Positions 56,748-64,000 of a DNA stretch of 64,000 nt are shown piece by piece. The position numbers and the translations under genes were made by a program. The DNA comes from Calvatia gigantea (taxonomy: Eukaryota > Basidiomycota > Agaricomycetes > Agaricales > Lycoperdaceae). Where the stretch lies: positions 62,001-126,000 of the forward strand of contig JACAAK010000003.1 of NCBI GenBank assembly GCA_025093985.1. The letters run 5' to 3'. The notes under the pieces were generated by a model. That model ran no database searches. It was not told where the DNA came from and saw nothing but the letters and a program-made list of their open reading frames with translations. Position 1 is the stretch's first letter; each line of letters opens with the position of its first letter.

Positions 56748-59700
56748 TTATCTGTATCTGACCATAACGCTTAAAGATTTGAAGATCCTCTGCACCGGGT
56801 GTATATGTAATTGACGCAACTCTTCCTCCCGGGCTTGATGTTCCTGCTCCAAAACACGATACTGCTCCTGCAATGAGGCAACAACAGACACGTCCGTTCC
56901 GAGTTTCTCCATCTGTTTGCGGAGCACACGCATCTCTTCATGTCGCTTCTTGTGGGGTTCGCTCAATTTGTTATAGAGCTCTTGCCCTGCATCAGTGTAA
57001 GGAAGGGACTTGCTGTGTGTTGTAACCTCCTTCTGTAGTTGGATTGCTGCAAGTTCTGTTTTTGGAGCGTAGAGGAAGCGCTCGAGAATTCGCCATGCAG
57101 ATTTTGACGTGTTCCTGTAGCGCTTCGTGCCCGACCCCCACTTGATCATCGATGACCAGGGGCCAGAAATGAGTTCTTCTTCGCGTTTCCGTCCTATCTC
57201 TTTATCCCCTAAGGTATCCCACATAGTCGTCACCATGACGACGCGACCGCACGCTTGTGGCCCACACACTTTCTCAAACACCTCGAGGCATCTCAAAGGC
57301 GTACCGGCCATTCGGTTATCTGTGATTCGGTGGAGGTAGAGGATGCCATCAAGGCGGATACCCTTGCGATCCCTGGTGAGAGTACGACGGTTTAACGCAA
57401 AGAACAAACGATGCACAATGGCTCACACTTGTTCCAGCCATTCAGAGATCAGCTGTAGAATCTCCAAATCAGATTTCCGGGTATCGTCGAAACCAGGGGT
57501 GTCTACGAGAACAAACTCGACGCTCTTGTCATCAGCAGGGACTCGAACTCGGGTGAGGGTAATTTCATCAGTACAAGACTCGAGGCCATGTCCTATACCT
57601 CGATCAACGCCGGCAACACTGCTGACGAACTGGAAGTAGATAGTAAGGGTTGGCGGCGGACGTCCTGAGTGCGCTACGTACGGAACTCTTCCCCGACCCT
57701 GTCGGACCCATTAATCTGAATTTTGGGGTTAGGTTCGAGGACCGGCTGCTGTCTGAGAGAATACGCTCACGCTATCACTGTGTCTGTCTCACTCAGGTCC
57801 TCAGACTTAACAACTTGAATCTCCTTCCGAAGGTTCCAAGTGCCCTCGGGACGAGAAAGAGTTTCGCTGGACTGAATCGGCGTCAATTCAGGATATGAAA
57901 GGTATTCGCTACTGGCAAACCTTCTTTGACTTGAGCTCTAAGGACCACCTAATCTCGCCAATAAGAGACAGGCGTACTCTGAACGGCGAAAAGCGACGTA
58001 CATTTCCAGGAGCCCAGAATCTCCAGCCGCAGTTCCATCTGAGAGCTTCTCAGTAAAACGCAATTTAGAACGATAGAATGAGTACCTCCCGCAGTACTAA
58101 GTGCAATGTCCGTTAATACCTCGCCAGGATCCGCTGGTGCTACGGACTTGCGGGTGATCGTGAGTGAGATTCTGGTCGATACGGCTACACTTTACACTCA
58201 CTTGGAGTAGGATCCCCTTCAAACGTTCGTAGTCCATAACAACATCTGATTCATCCCCCACGCCTTCCCAAGGAGGCGAGCTGGTGTCAACATCAACCGC
58301 TGTCGCAAGAGAGTTTCGGATTTCTTCACAGCTCGGCCGCTTTTCAGCTGTATAATTCCAACACTTCTTCAGCAGTTCCCACACCTGGTCGTTGATTCCT
58401 TCACAATCATCACTAACATCCGGCAAGAGTCGCAACGGGATTTCTCTCCTAAGTAGAGCAGCCACCAACTGGGCGTCAAAATACTGATAAAATGGCACCT
58501 TTGTTGTTAAAATCTGTATCTGTTCACTTAATGATCATGCGAGGCGGGGAAGCGGAACAGTACCTCGTAAACCAGACAGGCAAAAGACCAGATATCGCAA
58601 AACTTAGTAGCCCGAACTGCGTGATCCGCTGTTCGCAACTCAGGTGCCATCCAACGATAAGTTCCCCCCCTCTGCGTGACGGACACTAATCGTGAAGTTG
58701 CTGCAATGGAGGATACACCGAAATCGGTGATCAATGCACGTCCGCCATTCGAAACAAGGACATTCTCCTGTCCAAACATCAGAAAGGGGTGCTGATATGA
58801 GGCGTAAGCTGGATACATGCCGCCTTGAGGTCACTGTGCACTATATGTAAGCCGTGCAAATACAAGAGCCCATCGAGAATATCAAAGACCTGAGAGAGAT
58901 GAGTGAGGTTCAGGTTAGGCGGTGGCTAGATACGTTTGGCGTACGAATGACATCCGAGGCCTGCCAGGAAACTTCTTCAAGTACTCGCGAAGGTTTCCCT
59001 TCTCCATCCAAGGCGACACAAGACACGGTGTGTCGTCGAGGAGACATACTCCATAAAATGGCAATATATTCTTATGACGAAGGTGGGCCCATAATGTTAG
59101 CTCCTTTGCGTAAATCTGGGAAAACATCGGGGATCATCATCCAATCAGATCCCAACAACATGGCAAAAGGAGTCTCACTGCGTGCATGGATTTTATGTCC
59201 TCCTTTTTTTTGGGCGGATGGAAAATCTTGAGGCATACCAGGCGGCCCCTGTATCTTCCTTTGCGTACGTCAGCGAAACCTCCATGACCTACAAACTCCC
59301 GACTATCTTCTACCCCTGTGAGCTTATAGCGGCTCGGAAAGACGAGGGCAGACTCTGCGAGCTTGCAAAGAAGAGCCAAAGCACGTCTTGGTTCGCTAAA
59401 TTCAGCAATGTTCGCTTCCCGAGAAACCTGTAAATCAAGCCCGTTTTGACTTAGAATATACATAGTCGCACTAGCTATGCCATTGATACGTACTATGTCC
59501 AGATAGTTCGCCACAAGCAGCGCATCATCTCTTGACACTTTGCACACACGTTCCCGCAGGTTTTCGTCTCCTAGTACTTCTGAAATCAGGGAGCGACAGT
59601 GACTACGAGTATCGAGGGGTGGAGCCGAGTGGTCCGCATCCGGATTTTCTGGTCTCAATCCTTGACCTTGCCTGGAGGGAACTAGATGGTTGGGAACGGG

Positions 59701-59809
59701 GACTATGTCAGGACGGCTTAATGAAGCAAACGCCTCCCCCGCAACTGGACACACCGCCATTATTATGTCCTAAGGGCCGCGTCGGGCTATTAACGTTTTC
59801 TGTCGCCAT
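56748..59809 (-). CDS. Predicted kinase-GTPase fusion, copy 2 (TKL-like kinase plus AIG1-like G domain)
   Basis: Minus strand. Start at 59809 (MATENVNSPTRPLGHNNG), helical region SLISEVLGDENLRERVCKV, kinase with GHGGFADVRKGRY, VCLKIF, YGVCLLDDTPCLVSPWMEKG, IVHSDLK, ITDFGVSS, WMAPEL and RPSCEEIRNSL. Linker exons join in phase: SVAPADPGEVLTDIALSTAG, then EALRWNCGWRFWAPGN, then SSSQRRFASSEYLSYPELTP, into ETDTVIALMGPTGSGKSS (P-loop intact), FVSSVAGVDRGIGHGL, VLVDTPGFDD, RITDNRMAGTPLRCLEVF, VVMVTTMWDTL and a coiled-coil tail. Kinase and G domain therefore read as one protein by my model; two adjacent genes are the alternative. HSD replaces HRD in the catalytic loop but the aspartate is kept. The intron after HSDLKA uses GC-AG (donor at 58820). 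Likely signalling or innate-defence-like role, by inference only. Confidence 0.7.
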
Positions 59810-61569
59810 CAAAGTTTCTCTGATGCCCCGATGCTTGGGGCGGGGATGCGTTGTTGATGATAGGATGGAAAAGCGTCTGTTCTGAGCGGTTAAGCCCAGA
59901 GGATACTGATACCATACCCCATGCGCCAGCCACGAGTCACCCTTAATCCAATAGAGTTATCAGGTCTTTGTTGAAGTTTGTCCAGATATGCGAATCCAAC
60001 TTATGATATCCTCATATCGCCGGCCAACTCATCGTTTACTCGAGGCTTGCCCTGTATTTCAACTGCACGGAAAATCCTTTAAATATCTATTAGTTGTTGG
60101 CCTGTGAAATTCTCACGGGTCGAATGTGAAGCTTCAAGTTCGGTCTTCTCGGTCATCCTAAAGAGCTCCGATCAAATTGGGTAACAGGTGCGGATCGTCG
60201 TACACGTTGGATACACATATAACTAAGCTCACCTGTAGTTCGTTCTCTGGACCTGATAACTCTCTTATACGACTCTCCGCCGTTTCCAACCCTCCGGCCA
60301 CTGGAGTCATAAACAGCAAACAATGACCTGACCCAAGTGAGTGTGGTGATTAGGTATGATACAGAAATTTTAAAAAAATGAATGGACTCACGAAACATTT
60401 TAAATACGGTCTACGTAGCTTCGGACCCCCGCTCATGGGAATACGGGGCCTAGATACTTGAACAGTTGCGCATGACCAAGTGGTGGATTGGAAGGTGGCA
60501 AAGGAAGATGTTAACGAGGCTGAGCAGGTACACTTAATCCATCGAGAAAAATGCACTGTGAAGTGGTGCACGCAGAATTTCAAGGACTGAAAATGGCAAG
60601 CAAGGGACAATGGGCGGGCAGCCGTTCTCGTCGAACCTGCGGCGTAATCTCTGTTTAAATGAGGCTTTCAGAGGTGTCTTCGAGAAACATTGAGCAATCC
60701 CTCCCGATATCAAATTCTCTGTGATGATCCCCGTTCCGTCTTTCATTTTGATATCCGCGGTCAGCATCCCCCCTTTCCCGAAAAAGTTTGATTTCTAAGG
60801 ATAACATTTTGGGATAATGTCCCCCCGGCCTTCCGTAGGAAAGTGTAGGACGGAAGGTGGACAGGAAGAGATGTGTGCGGTGGTCCTCATACGCCATGGA
60901 GCTCAGGTGGGTGTTTATAAGGAAGGTAGTACACGAACACTTAAGCATTATGCCCTGGAACAATTAGGACCATTGGGTAGGGATATTGATGCCATCGCTG
61001 ACGCTCACCTGTTCGATGGGGCGTTCAATGTACGAAGCACCCTAACAGTCGCGAAGTGACCCAACGACGCACCCAAAACTCCCTCCTCTTGTTCGGCTTT
61101 AACTGAAAAGGCGCCGGGAAATGAACTGGAAAGCGCAGGAATAGACAAGATTTGACCGACCCACAATCACCTCTATTATAGGCGCTGGTGGTCGGAGGGG
61201 GTGAACAGTGATGGCCTTGTTAAGATCTGGAGGGCCTTGGAGCCGTGCAAGGAGCAGCGAGCGATGGAGGTGAGGGGCCACGATAACCTGCGCGAATGAC
61301 GCACTGGTTAAATGTCTTGGGGTGGTCAATGAGAGGAAACCAGAATCTGGGGTTAGGAGTTACCACCGCATCTGGCTCATTTAACCCCCCCCACTTCTAG
61401 GCTCTGGACCTTGAAACTTGTATCGAAGACCCCGCTACTCGTCGTTTGAGAAACAGAGTTTTCGTTAGTCGCAGAGTGAAAGTTGAGGCTTCCTTTTCGC
61501 AAGTCTAACGCAGCGTTGGGTGGAGAAATGGAAGGTAATCGTTATTAAAAGACCCCAAAGTTGGACACT
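59810..61569. other. Upstream flank of copy 2 and gene-poor stretch
   Basis: 59810 to about 60170 matches the flank of copy 1 (46535-46880). Past that no supported gene; frames near 60817-61059 and 60655-60963 have no motif. Confidence 0.45.
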
Positions 61570-61940
61570 AAGCATGACGTACATTTCCCAGGTCCAAAAA
61601 ACTCAGGTTTAATCCCCACCCGAGCTTCTCAAGAGAGGTACCTTCCGTAACAATAGACGAGATGGTAACAATAGACGAGATGGTTACGGACGGCGGGTCG
61701 GGACGCATGCGGGATATGAGTGATAAACTGAATATCATGGGTGATTTCCTCAGCGGATGAAACCGACAAAGTTGATGCTTACCTGGAGTCAAACCTGCAT
61801 GTGTGCATACTGGTATCCCACCTGCTCGCTGCGGCTTCTTGAAAGAAGGAACTTGTATTAATAAGCTATCTTGAGATGTTCCATCCCAATTCTCGCGGTC
61901 GTGACGGATTTTTGAATCTCCCAACAGCCCGGTCAATATA
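61570..61940 (-). pseudogene. Kinase-GTPase gene, copy 3, decayed linker fragment
   Basis: Minus strand. Contains the end of the kinase part (VGYQYAHMQV then a stop, aligning with the VGVNYSRVQEVL of copy 1), an intron-like stretch ending ATATTCAG as in copy 1, and a linker exon ending EKLGWGLNLSFLDLGN before GTACGTC, aligning with EALRWNCGWRFWAPGN before GTACGTC in copy 2. An 18-bp tandem duplication (GTAACAATAGACGAGATG, 61647-61682) lies inside. I find neither kinase core nor G domain nearby, so only a fragment remains. Confidence 0.6.
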
Positions 61941-62986
61941 CCGCTCTACGATTCTAGCATGACTAACAGCTTTCCGAAATACTGCGTTGGCGGTATAGGG
62001 GGGTGATGCGGGCGAAGCGGGGGCGAGGCACCCGAGGACCACCTGCTATTGAGCCTGTGATAGAGGCAGTACGAGATAAATATGAGTTAATTGGAGACTA
62101 ATTCTAGAGAGGGTATATGGAAAGGGACCAAAGGACCAGACATCAATATCAAGGAAGGGTGGCCAGTGGATGATGCGAGTTCAGTGAGATGACTTCAAGT
62201 TATTGGGGTCAGTATACAGCGTTGAAAACATGCGCGTTTGTACTCACTATTCTGATAGAATGTGTTTTCCCCTCAACCTCGGCCCTTAGCCCTCGGCGTG
62301 ACCAGACAATGAAACATTGCTTGGCAAGCGGGTGGTATGAGGAACTGACGTTATATTTGGGCAGGAGTTGTTTGAGATGAGGCTTTGAAACCTTGAGGAG
62401 GTATCAGTCGCCAATGAAGGCAACCACAGAGACTGGAGAACAATGCAATGGAGACATTTTGCGAACAGGGAAAGTGCTCCATCCAAAACGAAATGATTAT
62501 GTAACCGCACGACAACATTGATGCAGTCTTAACTCTATCTCGTCCTCTGAAACTGCGGGGCCGAAACCCAGTTAGACTTGAAGCTGAAGCTTGACCTTGA
62601 AATTTGAAAGTCGAATTTATCCCAAAAACCTGTTAGAACGCATTTCTTTTAAATTCCCAACTAGTTACAACAACCAGGCCTTCAGACCGCAACTACATCC
62701 AGGCATCTCCCCACACCCACATTTGCTGGCTTGGCTCGGGAAAGAACCAGCCAACCTTGGGAGCTTTTGGTATCATCGACCCATCCACGCCCCCCTGGCG
62801 TGTTCCAAGGGACAATGTAAGGAACCTGAGTGACATAGAGTTCATCGATTTATATTGCAAGGCGCGCTTATTGGAGAGCAGACTTGAGTGTGCACCCCCC
62901 TGCAGATACAGTTGTTGGGCCATTGTTTAGCTAACCCTCCGCATCTCTCCGTTGACTTTCTCTCGCCCACCACTGATCCGATCATC
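61941..62986. other. Intergenic, no supported gene
   Basis: No recognisable coding or RNA feature. Confidence 0.45.
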
Positions 62987-63590
62987 CTAACAAAGTTGCC
63001 AATCGCGCCATCTCTCTCCGAGGATATGATACCCTTTCCTCACCTTTTCCATTCTCGCAAATTTGTCTCGATCAGCAGGTAGCACGAGACCCACCGCAAG
63101 GTCGCCTCAAGCTTCATCCGCAATCTTTCTGCCAATGCGATACTGCGTGTGTTAAATGGATTGGCATTTCAATATACCCTCCGTAGTCCCAAGCCGGTTG
63201 GACCACCTAAGGGGTCGGAGGTGGGGTCCAATAGCCAGTGCAACAAAAAACCGACTGCATTCGTGGAGACATGTGTGCGTTGAAAGTCAGGGAGGATGGT
63301 TATCCCGATCTCGACTGAGAGGTGCTCCAGAGAGGCGTTGAGTAAGCCTATCTATCATTCCCGCGAACTCATTGTTAACGCTCCCCCGAGTTTTATCGAA
63401 AATGGCGAAGTGGATCTGTATCTGTTTAGTTCTCATCGCTTCTTCATATGATGGACCGAATGTTTCGCGGGAGTCAAACGGCCCAAAGGGTAGATAGTTG
63501 AACAGTTTGGAGCGGGGCTTGGTTAATTGCGAACCTCGGTGAATGAGATGAGGGGATCCACGGTACGAATTTGAGACGAGACATTTCAAG
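62987..63590 (-). pseudogene. GNAT-family N-acetyltransferase pseudogene
   Basis: Minus strand. Motifs of the RimL-like fungal GNAT family follow each other but in changing frames: FNYLPFGPFDSRETF, IHFAIFDKTRG, FAGMI, then IGLLNASLEHLSVEIG, ILPDFQRTHVSTNAVG, GLRRVY, NANPFNTRSIALAERL, VLPADRDKFARMEKVRKG and ILGERWRDW before TAG (62987). Lesions: a tandem GATA duplication (63349-63356) shifts the frame after FAGMI; TGA at 63169-63171 replaces the usual Trp after RRVY; a further shift lies after ATLRW. Intact members transfer an acetyl group from acetyl-CoA to amines; this copy cannot. Its 5' end (right of 63590) is not resolved. Confidence 0.75.
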
Positions 63591-64000
63591 ACTCAAGGGA
63601 ACAGGGAAGCAGAATCTCTCAAATGGGGTAGCTGTAGTGGTACGAGTGACACAGTTGTGCTATTCGGGTTGGACTTCTGGTGGATGTTGTTGACGTTGAG
63701 CAACAGCTTCCTGGTCGTTGCAATGCTTGCTTCCCTCCCAGGCAGGTGTCAATGACTTGGTTTTGAGCGAGTCCTCTCTCTGGAAGTCACATTTTAAGAG
63801 CCCCTGCTGAACATCGTACTGGTAAGACTTGAGAGGGTCGAAGAGAACGACAGTGTGGTCGAAGCCAGACCGGTGGTCCACAGAACAGCCTCGCAAATAC
63901 CAGGTTTAAAGAGGCACCGAATTCGATCGATCTCGTTGCTCAGCTGGTTGCTTTCATCCATATATGGATTACTAGACGGAAATTATAGAAGGTAGGAGCA
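63591..64000. other. Right window end, unresolved
   Basis: May contain the decayed N-terminal exon of the GNAT pseudogene; no convincing match. Confidence 0.3.

Noticed and set aside
60655..61059. Frames of 80-100 codons on both strands
   Set aside because: No motif, splice pattern or similarity to neighbouring duplicated genes.

Overview
The window looks like nuclear DNA of a filamentous basidiomycete, most likely an Agaricomycete; a Rhizoctonia/Ceratobasidium-type genome is my best guess but is not proven. The basis is short introns of about 45-70 nt, a serine-rich host proteome, and lineage-typical families: a multi-intron P450, the Agaricomycete polytopic membrane family, a TKL-type kinase, an AIG1-like G-domain family, chromodomain Ty3/gypsy elements, a Ty1/copia element and a Tc1/mariner element.

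Positions 1-20721 are one nest of transposons. The oldest visible layer is a plus-strand chromodomain gypsy (Gypsy-2). A minus-strand chromodomain gypsy (Gypsy-1, 1-6953) sits in its reverse transcriptase, and Gypsy-1 itself carries a captured host-gene fragment between two near-identical 830-bp repeats. A Tc1/mariner with an intact transposase (11872-13476) and a complete copia with apparently identical LTRs (13832-20633) both sit in the 3' LTR of Gypsy-2. Both gypsies are inactivated almost only by TGA codons at expected CGA or TGG positions. Gypsy-2 also has an extra ORF after pol ending in three zinc-knuckle-like units.

From 20722 to about 43 kb is host DNA: a small secreted Cys-rich protein, an F-box protein, a 13-exon P450 (579 aa by my splice model), a 12-exon Chk1-type checkpoint kinase (472 aa), a class II tRNA-Leu(AAG) with an intron, a small conserved protein, an uncharacterised Ser-rich protein, and a mitochondrial-type hotdog thioesterase (300 aa).

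From 43 to 62 kb lie two direct copies, about 13 kb apart, of a gene that appears to join a TKL-like kinase to an AIG1-like GTPase. Copy 1 has a 1-nt insertion inside its P-loop; copy 2 reads through; a third decayed fragment lies near 61.7 kb. Between the copies are a polytopic membrane protein, a complete monoglyceride-lipase-like hydrolase and a non-autonomous hAT-like element with a perfect 8-bp target duplication. The window ends with a GNAT acetyltransferase pseudogene carrying at least three lesions.

Splice models were built by eye from reading frame, intron signals and family knowledge. When joined, the P450, Chk1, lipase, thioesterase and small-protein models all give lengths divisible by three.
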